From positions 1 through 5,109 of the forward strand of contig JAFTNE010000160.1 of the NCBI GenBank assembly GCA_017452035.1: a stretch of 5,109 nt of DNA, in the 5' to 3' direction. This document shows, one piece after another, positions 1 through 5,109 of this stretch; the stretch's first letter is position 1; the number at the start of each line of letters is the position of its first letter. The notes under the pieces were generated by a model, which ran no database searches, was not told the DNA's origin, and saw only the letters and a program-made list of their open reading frames with translations. Both the position numbers and the translations under genes were made by a program. The stretch is from Clostridia bacterium. GTDB lineage: Bacteria > Bacillota > Clostridia > Christensenellales > CAG-314.

Positions 1-1582
1 GGATGTAGAATTTGTAGCCACCTGTAGCTTTTTCAGCATAAACAGCAACGGCTTTGGAAGCGTTGGTAGTTGTTGTGAGGTAACGGCCACTTACACCACC
101 ATCAAGGTAAAGTTCCTTGGATGCCTTAACTTGGTTTACATAACCAGCATATGCGCGTGTTTCAGACATAACAAGGCTTGCAGCAACGTTTACTTTGAAT
201 TCCTTAGTTTCGGAAACAGAACCACTTGTGATTGTAGCGATTACTGTAACTTCTGTTGTAGAGTCTGGAAGAGCAGAAACAGTAAGTTTACCATCAGCAA
301 TTGCAATGAAGTCAGCTGTTGTGCCTTCTGCAAATGCCCATGTGATTGTTGTGCCAAGATCGCCTGTAGCTGGAAGATCGATGGACTTTGGTTCTGTGAT
401 TGCAGAGTCAAGTGCAAGGTTTTGTTTTGCAATTGCAACTTTTTCTGCATCTGTGTATTCTACATCACGAACGTTGGATACGGAGTTAGCAGAGTCAGGA
501 TATACTTGGAAGTCCTTGGAGTATACAGAGATGATACCTGAGAGGTCTACCTTTTTACCAACAACAAGCTTGTCGCAAACTGCAGATGCTGTAGCATCGT
601 CAATGAAGTAGATTGTGTAGTAAACGTTGAACTCTACATCACTACCTGGAAGTGTGAAGTAGTAGTAAGCTTTGTAGTCGGATGTACCCTTTGTGCCAGT
701 AACATCGATTTTTGTAACAATAGCGTCTTTCAATGTTACACGACGGTTTTGGTACTCAGCAAGAGCTGTATCTTCGTTGGAAGTAGCTGCAGCAAAAGCA
801 GATGTTGCATCTACGTAAGGAAGTTCAGCGTCTGTAACCGTGTTACCAGTTTTACGAACTTCGCAACCCTTGTTGAATTCGTATTGACCGTTGTATGTTG
901 TAACTGTACCTGTTACGTAAACTTCGGTACCGATAGGCCACTTAGCGCGAAGTTGTGCATCTGTTTCGCAATCTTTTGTTGCATCAACAGGATTGTAAGC
1001 GTAGTAACCGTGACCGTCAGCGTCTTGGATATACAAAGAGCCTTTGGATGAAGAGCTCATGCAAACAACGCCAATAACGTAACCCTTGATACGGATTTGT
1101 TCGTCAGAACCAGCACCACTGTTAGCTTGGCAAGCTGCAAGGTACTCTGCATAGGTGTTAACTTTGAACTCTTTGAGGGAGCGTTCGAAGGAAATGGAAG
1201 CAGGTTGTCCATCAATTTCGTAAGCCTTACCCTTTTCGTCTGTGAGAGTAGCTGTCAATGTGTAAGCAACGTCAGCCTTTGGTTCGGGGTCAACTTCGAT
1301 AGTAACCTTTTTGGATTCTTCGTCGTAAGAGCCAACTTTAACTGCGTTTTGGTCACCGGATGTAACCTTTACAGACCATTGAATGTTAGCTGTTTTGCCT
1401 TGAGCAGCAACAACACCTACAACTTCGTAGTTGCTTGTGGGGTTGCCATTTCTGTACATTTGGTAAAGCATGTTTTTCATTGCTTCGAGTGTTTCTGCTT
1501 CCAAGCTTGGAGCGCATGCTGCAAACAACATGGAAACGCACAACACAACGGCCAAAAGACAGATGAGAAGTGATTTTTTCAT
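1..1582 (-). CDS. Secreted lipoprotein with Ig-like and OB-fold-like domains (C-terminus cut by window edge)
   Basis: An uninterrupted reading frame of 527 codons runs from ATG at 1582 off the left edge, so the C-terminus is missing. Residues 1-23 are a lipoprotein signal peptide (MKKSLLICLL start, lipobox LFAAC, lipidated Cys23), which places the protein on the outer face of the membrane. Residues about 50-135 look like a bacterial Ig-like beta-sandwich. Residues about 160-245 look like an OB-fold: a KGYVIG strand, then GSLYIQDADG, then IGTEVYVTGTV. Residues about 275-372 look like a second, more diverged OB-fold. Residues about 377-467 match the pattern of the atrophied bacterial Ig domain (TDAEKVAIAKQNLAL, a TTITWAF strand, closing with KEFKVNV). 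From about 470 another beta-rich domain begins (KELYLDGGVSGRYL). No catalytic motif is visible in this part; an enzymatic domain could lie beyond the edge. The start is fixed by the signal peptide and a good ribosome binding site. It follows the nuclease lipoprotein after a structured spacer. Binding to nucleic acid or polysaccharide is inference. Confidence 0.9.
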   Translation of the reverse strand, partial: MKKSLLICLLAVVLCVSMLFAACAPSLEAETLEAMKNMLYQMYRNGNPTSNYEVVGVVAAQGKTANIQWSVKVTSGDQNAVKVGSYDEESKKVTIEVDPEPKADVAYTLTATLTDEKGKAYEIDGQPASISFERSLKEFKVNTYAEYLAACQANSGAGSDEQIRIKGYVIGVVCMSSSSKGSLYIQDADGHGYYAYNPVDATKDCETDAQLRAKWPIGTEVYVTGTVTTYNGQYEFNKGCEVRKTGNTVTDAELPYVDATSAFAAATSNEDTALAEYQNRRVTLKDAIVTKIDVTGTKGTSDYKAYYYFTLPGSDVEFNVYYTIYFIDDATASAVCDKLVVGKKVDLSGIISVYSKDFQVYPDSANSVSNVRDVEYTDAEKVAIAKQNLALDSAITEPKSIDLPATGDLGTTITWAFAEGTTADFIAIADGKLTVSALPDSTTEVTVIATITSGSVSETKEFKVNVAASLVMSETRAYAGYVNQVKASKELYLDGGVSGRYLTTTTNASKAVAVYAEKATGGYKFYI

Positions 1583-1587
1583 AGTTA

Positions 1588-1593
1588 TCTCCT
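1588..1593 (-). promoter_or_regulatory. Ribosome binding site of the Ig/OB lipoprotein
   Basis: The minus strand reads AGGAGA, then five bases (TAACT), then ATG at 1582. It is preceded by a very A-rich leader at about 1594-1616, made of runs of A broken by single C residues. Such an unstructured leader would favour ribosome loading. The site confirms the chosen start. Confidence 0.85.
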
Positions 1594-1656
1594 TTTTGTG
1601 TTTTTTTGTTTTTTGTGAGAGTGATATGAGAGTTACATATATGAAATCTCGCTGGG

Positions 1657-1707
1657 GAGCTTTGCAACGTTGCCCGGGCTTGTGCTGAAGCGCTGTTGCC
1701 AAAGCTC
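1657..1707 (-). other. Intergenic stem-loop with 12-bp bulged stem
   Basis: Arms GAGCTTTGCAAC (1657-1668, plus strand) and GTTGCCAAAGCTC (1695-1707) pair over 12 base pairs with a single bulged C at 1699. The 26-base loop itself holds the palindromes GCCCGGGC and AGCGCT. In the sense (minus) direction the stem is not followed by a T-run, so it is not a canonical terminator. It is the third and last of the larger stems between the nuclease gene and the Ig/OB lipoprotein gene. Function is unknown; transcript stabilisation, processing or attenuation are possible. Confidence 0.6.
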
Positions 1708-1737
1708 TTGTTGTGAGACGTCATCAAAAGTATTTGC

Positions 1738-1761
1738 AGACATCTTTTTGCAAAGACGTCT
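1738..1761 (-). other. Intergenic stem-loop with GCAA tetraloop
   Basis: Read on the minus strand this is AGACGTCTTT, GCAA, AAAGATGTCT: a 10-bp stem closed by a GNRA-type GCAA tetraloop. One pair is G-U in the minus-strand RNA; on the plus strand the same position would be an A-C mismatch. The asymmetry supports a structured sense transcript. It contains the perfect DNA palindrome AAGACGTCTT at 1753-1762, so a protein-binding site is an alternative reading. A second GACGTC at 1717-1722 could pair with it in an alternative fold, together with TTTGCA/TGCAAA at 1733-1738 and 1749-1754. No T-run follows it. Confidence 0.6.
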
Positions 1762-1765
1762 TGTT

Positions 1766-1792
1766 TGGGCAAAGCATTTTTTGCTTTACCCA
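1766..1792 (-). other. Intergenic stem-loop, 11-bp stem with A5 loop
   Basis: On the minus strand TGGGTAAAGCA, a loop of five A, then TGCTTTGCCCA gives an 11-bp stem with one G-U pair. On the plus strand that pair becomes C-A and is broken, so the structure fits the sense transcript better. It lies about 50 bases after the stop codon of the nuclease gene. What follows is A-rich rather than T-rich, so intrinsic termination is unlikely. A 3'-end stabilising or processing hairpin is the simplest reading. Confidence 0.6.
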
Positions 1793-1804
1793 TTGCTCAA
1801 ATTT

Positions 1805-1817
1805 GTGCAGTTTGCAC
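1805..1817 (-). other. Small intergenic hairpin
   Basis: The arms GTGCA and TGCAC flank a three-base loop, between the nuclease stop codon and the 11-bp stem-loop. Five base pairs can occur by chance. It is listed only because it adds to a run of stems in the same spacer. Confidence 0.3.
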
Positions 1818-1844
1818 CAACTGAGATGGGAATGTGACTGTTTG

Positions 1845-3176
1845 TTAGCCTTCGGAAACTACTGTAATTTTTTCGAAAGTTTCGATTTTGATTTGGTAGG
1901 TGTCGCCAAACTTGTCTACGTTGCCTTCGACAGTGATGGTTTTGCCATCAAAGAACTCGGGAGTTATTGCCTCGAACATACCTTTGTCGTTTATACGATA
2001 AAGCTCTTCGGTACGAAGGGAAATTGTTGAGCCATCAGGTGCTTGACAAGTTATGGTAATTTCCGTTGTGTCGGCATTGGGATTAGCGTAGGTATCTACT
2101 ACTTTGAGGTTTTCCATCTTAACGCAAGTGCCCATTGCCAACTCAGCAAATGGAACGCTAACTTCTTCGTCATCCTCGTTGATGTAGGTAACGTCAGCAA
2201 CAAAGTCGGCACCGTTTTCGATAAGAGTGTAGACAACTGGGTTATCCTTGGAGAGAATTACGGAGTAGTTGGTGTCATCTGGATCGGCATAGGAATCGGC
2301 TTGCAAACCAGAAAGTTGCCATGTGCCACCAGCTTCGTAAAGTTGCAAAGAACCAACCAAACGAACTTGGTTACCAATACGCAATACCTTTAGAAGATCG
2401 CTGGTTGCGCCAAAGCCATAGTAGATTGCCATACCGTAGTAACGGTCTTGCTCGGCATTGTATGCTTGCAAGTAGCACATACCATTTGTGTTGTAAGTAA
2501 TGATACCTTCGACAGCAACTTTGCTACCAGCGTAGATGGATGTTTCACTCAAAGTATCCAAACGGAGTGCTTCCAATGTCAAAACAAGCGCATCACCGTA
2601 GTGGAAATCGGGATCCTTATCTTCGGAGTAGATGTGAAGCTTGTGTGCTTGGGCTTGCTTGTTGGCTTTTTCGAGGTACTCGGAGTAAACGTGGCCACCC
2701 ATGTTGCTTGGCCATGCAAGACCTTCTTGCAACAATTCGAGGTTCAAAAGACGATAGTCGGAGTTTGCGTCCGTTTTGTACCAAATCCAAGCAAGGTATC
2801 TGCTTCCTGTGGAATCTGGCTCCCAAGTGGGACCGTCCGACTCGATATAGATGGAAACGGCATTTTTAAGCTTTTCTTTGGTGAAGTTGGATGCAGATTT
2901 ACCCCACTCTTCAATTTTACCGGTGGATTCGGGAGTGTTTACACCCAAGAAACGCGCCTTCAAAACTCCATTAGACACTGTAGAGTGGCTAACGTTGAAG
3001 TGTACGGTGTCGCCATCGATGTGGGTTTTGACAGTTACTTCCTCCTTGATGGTGGAGGTGCCCAATTCAAATTTAAGGTCAGCGGCATAGTCCACCAGCT
3101 TTTGGCACGCACCAAAGATGGCGCATGCGCAAACCAGTGTAAAAACTAGCGCCAACAAAAGAGAAAGTTTTTTCAT
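1845..3176 (-). CDS. Membrane-anchored thermonuclease (SNase-fold) lipoprotein with two OB-fold-like domains
   Basis: This is a complete 443-residue protein. Residues 1-24 are a lipoprotein signal peptide (lipobox FGAC, Cys24). Residues about 45-185 form a staphylococcal-nuclease domain, a calcium-dependent phosphodiesterase fold that cuts DNA and RNA. By comparison with the staphylococcal enzyme, DGDT (54-57) supplies metal ligand Asp56 (Asp21), Arg75 matches Arg35, Glu83 in VNTPE matches general-base Glu43, and Arg126 in DSTGSRYLAW matches Arg87. The second metal ligand Asp40 is Asn80 here. The later LLNLELLQEGLAW motif is also typical of the family. Residues about 195-292 (VAVEGIITY, then IGNQVRLVGSL) and about 340-441 look like OB-folds that may hold nucleic acid. 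The order recalls Bacillus YhcR, which combines OB, SNase and phosphatase domains, but no phosphatase part is present. The start is fixed by the signal peptide. The gene follows the solute-binding gene by 21 bases and has no clear Shine-Dalgarno sequence, suggesting coupled translation. Confidence 0.93.
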   Translation of the reverse strand: MKKLSLLLALVFTLVCACAIFGACQKLVDYAADLKFELGTSTIKEEVTVKTHIDGDTVHFNVSHSTVSNGVLKARFLGVNTPESTGKIEEWGKSASNFTKEKLKNAVSIYIESDGPTWEPDSTGSRYLAWIWYKTDANSDYRLLNLELLQEGLAWPSNMGGHVYSEYLEKANKQAQAHKLHIYSEDKDPDFHYGDALVLTLEALRLDTLSETSIYAGSKVAVEGIITYNTNGMCYLQAYNAEQDRYYGMAIYYGFGATSDLLKVLRIGNQVRLVGSLQLYEAGGTWQLSGLQADSYADPDDTNYSVILSKDNPVVYTLIENGADFVADVTYINEDDEEVSVPFAELAMGTCVKMENLKVVDTYANPNADTTEITITCQAPDGSTISLRTEELYRINDKGMFEAITPEFFDGKTITVEGNVDKFGDTYQIKIETFEKITVVSEG

Positions 3177-3197
3177 AGTTGTAGTAGTTTTTTGCTA

Positions 3198-4709
3198 TTA
3201 TTTGCCTTGTGGGGTTGGGTTGGAACTTTCACAAGTTTGAAGAGCTGTTCTCAATGCAGACTCAATTTGAGTGCGAATACTGCCGTCTTCTTCTTTGAGG
3301 CCAAGAACTTTTGCAACCAAGATATCCATTTGGTCACGAGCGTCAGAAGAACCAACAAATGCTGGGGATGTGTAGTAAGCATCAGCTTGAGAAATAGCAA
3401 CCTTTGCAGAAAGTGCAGCAATGTTGTCGCCACCGTCAGCATTGTCAAGGAATTCTACATATTTTGCAACTGCTTTGTTTGTTTTTGCAAGTTCTTCGTC
3501 AGCAACGTTTTCGAGAACTGGCATATAACCAGAAGCCATGGAGAACTCTGTTTGGAATTCTACGGAAGTTGTGAGGTACTTGAGGAACAACCATGTTGCC
3601 ATGAGGTTTGTTTCGGAACCAGTCTTAAGCATGCAAACGCTTGGACCTTGAGAAATAACCTTACGGTTGTTTTTGTCTGCTTGTGGGATTGTTGTGATAC
3701 CAACGTTAAATGGGTATGCACCAGCCTTTTGAGCTGGACGTTGGTGTGTAGCACCAGCAGAAGAACCAATGGACATGTAGCTCTTAACCTTGTTAGCATC
3801 AACTGTTGTGAACAAACCAGATGTGTAGGAACCGTAGAGAGTTTGTGTTGTTACCAAACCTTCACGGTACCAACCGTTAAATCTTTCGAGGAAATCTACG
3901 TTGTCGTCGTTGAAGAACGTGTAGTGTGTTACTTTGCTGGAATCAAGTGGGCTTGTTTTGGGTTCGAGACTTGTGTAGTCTGTGCCAAGTTGTTCGCACA
4001 TTGTGATAAACCAGTTAGCTTCGGAGTCGTATCCAAGAGGTTTGGATGTAGGATCGATTTTTTTGATTGCTCTGCAAACGTATTCCATAGAGGAGTCGCA
4101 TCCTTCTGGGCAATTTGTATCACACCACCAGTGATCGGGAACTTTGAGGTTGTTTGCTGTAAAGAATGTTTCGTTGTAGTACAAAACTTCGGTGGACTTG
4201 GAGAATGGAAGTGTAAGCATTTCTTCTTCGCCACTGTTTGTTACAAATTGTGTACCTTCTTCAAGGTAACCATCAATAAAGTTATCAATTTCTGCCTTTG
4301 TCATACCAACGGCAACTTCTTCGGTGTTACCAAATTCGCTGTTAGCTGGGATAACTTCGGTGCTGTTCATGTAGTCGTAGAGGTCAACAACTTGGTCACC
4401 AATGTTGTAAAGAGCAACGTGGTCGGGGTAGCAGTAAGCCATGTTTGGGCCTTTGCCTACCATAAGTTCTTGAGATGTTTGGTCGCGAACGTCAGGGTAA
4501 CCACCTGGGATCTCGTGCACGATTTCGATGTTGGGGTAAATCTTATTAAACTCAGCAATGTACTTGTTGAGTACGTCTTGCAAGTTTTGTCCCATTGTGC
4601 TATAAAAAACTACTGTGAGGTCGTCGTTGCCAAGGTCACATGCTGCAACTACAGACAAAGCTGATACAAGCATGATTACCATGAGAACAACTGCAAAAAC
4701 TTTTTTCAT
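3198..4709 (-). CDS. ABC transporter family-1 extracellular solute-binding lipoprotein
   Basis: This is a complete 503-residue protein, a usual or slightly long size for the UgpB/MalE-like binding proteins (COG1653, SBP_bac_1/8). Residues 1-24 are a lipoprotein signal peptide with lipobox VAAC and lipidated Cys24. Family features follow in order: a first beta strand (LTVVFYSTMG, 31-40), a helix and IYPNIEIVHE (57-66), GKGPNMAYCYPDHVALY (85-101), the hinge-side motif LPFSKSTEVLYYNETFF (167-183), and a C-terminal lobe with ATWLFLKYLT (371-380) and ASGYMPVLENV (392-402). It captures a solute outside the cell and delivers it to the permease encoded just upstream. The family mostly binds sugars, oligosaccharides or glycerophosphodiesters; the ligand here cannot be read from sequence. 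Oddities are four cysteines at 196, 200, 204 and 212, where relatives have a short loop before the first lobe helix. ATG at 4709 is supported by the signal peptide and AAGGAGA. Confidence 0.95.
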   Translation of the reverse strand: MKKVFAVVLMVIMLVSALSVVAACDLGNDDLTVVFYSTMGQNLQDVLNKYIAEFNKIYPNIEIVHEIPGGYPDVRDQTSQELMVGKGPNMAYCYPDHVALYNIGDQVVDLYDYMNSTEVIPANSEFGNTEEVAVGMTKAEIDNFIDGYLEEGTQFVTNSGEEEMLTLPFSKSTEVLYYNETFFTANNLKVPDHWWCDTNCPEGCDSSMEYVCRAIKKIDPTSKPLGYDSEANWFITMCEQLGTDYTSLEPKTSPLDSSKVTHYTFFNDDNVDFLERFNGWYREGLVTTQTLYGSYTSGLFTTVDANKVKSYMSIGSSAGATHQRPAQKAGAYPFNVGITTIPQADKNNRKVISQGPSVCMLKTGSETNLMATWLFLKYLTTSVEFQTEFSMASGYMPVLENVADEELAKTNKAVAKYVEFLDNADGGDNIAALSAKVAISQADAYYTSPAFVGSSDARDQMDILVAKVLGLKEEDGSIRTQIESALRTALQTCESSNPTPQGK

Positions 4710-4715
4710 TTGATT

Positions 4716-4722
4716 TCTCCTT
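4716..4722 (-). promoter_or_regulatory. Strong ribosome binding site of the solute-binding protein gene
   Basis: The minus strand reads AAGGAGA followed by six bases (AATCAA) and ATG at 4709. This near-ideal Shine-Dalgarno site fits the high expression usual for a binding protein. It contrasts with the next gene, which lacks one. Confidence 0.88.
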
Positions 4723-4739
4723 GTGAATTTTAGTTTTTT

Positions 4740-4761
4740 AATATATTTTTGAAAATATATT
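4740..4761. repeat. Perfect AT-only inverted repeat upstream of the solute-binding gene
   Basis: The arms AATATATTTT (4740-4749) and AAAATATATT (4752-4761) are exact reverse complements around a two-base centre. The repeat lies about 30 bases before the ATG and just upstream of the ribosome binding site. As RNA the stem is weak and the loop too tight without opening; as DNA it is a symmetrical 22-bp site that could bind a regulator. Because such AT-only sequence is prone to chance palindromes, operator function is only a possibility. Confidence 0.5.
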
Positions 4762-4780
4762 CGATAAATAATGGACTTGC

Positions 4781-4827
4781 GTTATCGCATTGCAAATTAA
4801 GTATTGCCATTTTGCTGTCGCGATAAC
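4781..4827 (-). other. Intergenic stem-loop, GTTATCGC arms
   Basis: GTTATCGC (4781-4788) and GCGATAAC (4820-4827) are perfect inverted 8-mers. Between them GCAAA (4792-4796) can pair with TTTGC (4811-4815), giving a two-tier hairpin. It directly abuts the next stem-loop at 4829-4876. The left arm also sits inside TGCGTTATCGCA, which has short dyad symmetry, so a pair of protein-binding half-sites is an alternative. No T-run follows in the sense direction. Confidence 0.5.
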
Positions 4828-4828
4828 A

Positions 4829-4876
4829 GGCGCGCTTGTAACCTACACAAAACATTTGTGTATTGCTACAATCGCC
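4829..4876. other. Multi-tier stem-loop after the permease gene
   Basis: Three nested inverted repeats share one centre: GGCG/CGCC (4829-4832 and 4873-4876), TTGTA/TACAA (4836-4840 and 4867-4871), and TACACAAA/TTTGTGTA (4844-4851 and 4855-4862) with a three-base loop. Short internal loops separate the tiers. On the plus strand it is followed by TTTT, but no plus-strand gene is present to terminate. On the minus strand it begins about 20 bases after the permease stop and has no T-run after it. A 3'-end protecting hairpin that lets permease and binding-protein messages accumulate at different levels would fit; this is inference from similar arrangements in sugar-importer operons. Confidence 0.6.
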
Positions 4877-4897
4877 TTTTGGGATGGGACAGTTTGA

Positions 4898-5109
4898 TTA
4901 TCCCTTGATACCACTACGAGCTACGCCCTTCATGATGTACTTACGAAGGAAGATGAATACCATAAACAGTGGGATGGATACCAAAGTTACAGCAGCCATT
5001 TGTACAGGGTAGTCTACGTACATTGGGTCGGTATCCCATTGGGTTGTACGAAGTTTGTAAGTGATAAGTGCATGAACGTCATCAGATATGCGACTCCTAC
5101 AAACAGCAA
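4898..5109 (-). CDS. ABC transporter permease, MalG/UgpE-like, C-terminal fragment
   Basis: Only the last 69 residues and the TAA stop are in the window; the rest lies beyond the right edge. The segment YPVQMAAVTLVSIPLFMVFI followed by FLRKYIMKGVARSGIKG is typical of the last transmembrane helix and tail of CUT1-type inner-membrane permeases (COG0395), which end in a short cytoplasmic tail with a Gly-Lys/Lys-Gly end. With a partner permease, presumably encoded further upstream, and an ATPase, it would form the channel for the solute captured by the neighbouring binding protein. The first six or so residues at the edge (AVCRSR) are less hydrophobic than expected there, which could be normal divergence or an edge sequencing error. 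No ATPase gene is seen. Confidence 0.88.
   Translation of the reverse strand, partial: AVCRSRISDDVHALITYKLRTTQWDTDPMYVDYPVQMAAVTLVSIPLFMVFIFLRKYIMKGVARSGIKG

Noticed and set aside
1630..1675. A promoter for the Ig/OB lipoprotein, with TTGCAA followed 17 bases later by TCATAT.
   Set aside because: The -10 box matches the consensus at only half its positions, and the TTGCAA lies within the arm of a stem-loop, which explains it as well.
1386..1793. A 135-codon minus-strand open frame over the start of the Ig/OB lipoprotein and the spacer.
   Set aside because: It overlaps the lipoprotein start in another frame. The lipoprotein frame has a signal peptide, a lipobox and a proper ribosome binding site, and this one has no recognisable features.
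1845..3149. Plus-strand open frames opposite the nuclease gene, including one of 233 codons at 2448-3149.
   Set aside because: They are antisense shadows with unnatural composition and no start signals. The minus strand holds a complete SNase lipoprotein.
3192..4664. A 490-codon open frame on the plus strand, opposite the solute-binding gene.
   Set aside because: It is rich in Cys, Phe, Val and Asn with no recognisable domain, signal or ribosome binding site. The opposite strand encodes a clear family protein. The frame stays open because the real gene largely avoids Leu and Ser codons (TTA, CTA, TCA) whose reverse complements are stops.
4762..4830. A sigma-70-type promoter for the solute-binding gene within the spacer.
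   Set aside because: TTGCAA and TGGCAA can be found as possible -35 boxes, but no good TATAAT-like box lies at 16-18 bases. Matches were about half, no better than chance in AT-rich DNA.
4829..4880. Intrinsic terminator for a plus-strand transcript (hairpin followed by TTTT).
   Set aside because: No plus-strand gene lies upstream of it, the T-run is only four bases, and the stem has several internal loops. It is better described as a stem-loop of the minus-strand operon.
1..5109. CRISPR arrays, tRNA or rRNA genes, insertion-sequence ends or transposase genes.
   Set aside because: No regularly spaced direct repeats, cloverleaf sequence, rRNA segments or transposase-like frames were seen on either strand.

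Overview
The window looks like a short stretch of a low-to-moderate-GC bacterial chromosome. The most likely source is an uncultivated anaerobic Firmicutes (Clostridia/Christensenellales-like) lineage. The grounds are three lipoproteins with Lys-Lys signal peptides and AAC/GAC lipoboxes, AGGAGA ribosome binding sites, a CUT1-type ABC importer cluster, and close resemblance of the solute-binding protein to clostridial ones. This taxonomic call is inference, not a database match. Both window ends cut through genes.

All genes lie on the minus strand and read from right to left. At the right edge (4898-5109) is the C-terminal end of a MalG/UgpE-like ABC permease. After a 188-base structured spacer comes a complete family-1 extracellular solute-binding lipoprotein (3198-4709). 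Only 21 bases later a complete lipoprotein begins that carries a staphylococcal-nuclease (thermonuclease) domain followed by two OB-fold-like domains (1845-3176). After a second structured spacer of 262 bases comes a long lipoprotein (1-1582, C-terminus off the window) built from Ig-like and OB-fold-like domains.

The two long spacers have no gene, but both are rich in stem-loops. In the 1583-1844 spacer, two stems have a mismatch that becomes a G-U pair only in the minus-strand transcript, as expected for structured RNA within this operon. Neither spacer has a good intrinsic terminator in the sense direction.

Taken together the genes suggest a surface system: a membrane-anchored nuclease and an OB/Ig adhesin-like lipoprotein next to an ABC importer. 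A working hypothesis is scavenging of extracellular nucleic acid, with uptake of a nucleotide, nucleoside or sugar-phosphate product. The family-1 binding protein is more usually a sugar, oligosaccharide or glycerophosphodiester binder, so the substrate is open. No ATPase gene is visible; in Firmicutes such importers often share a distantly encoded MsmX-type ATPase.
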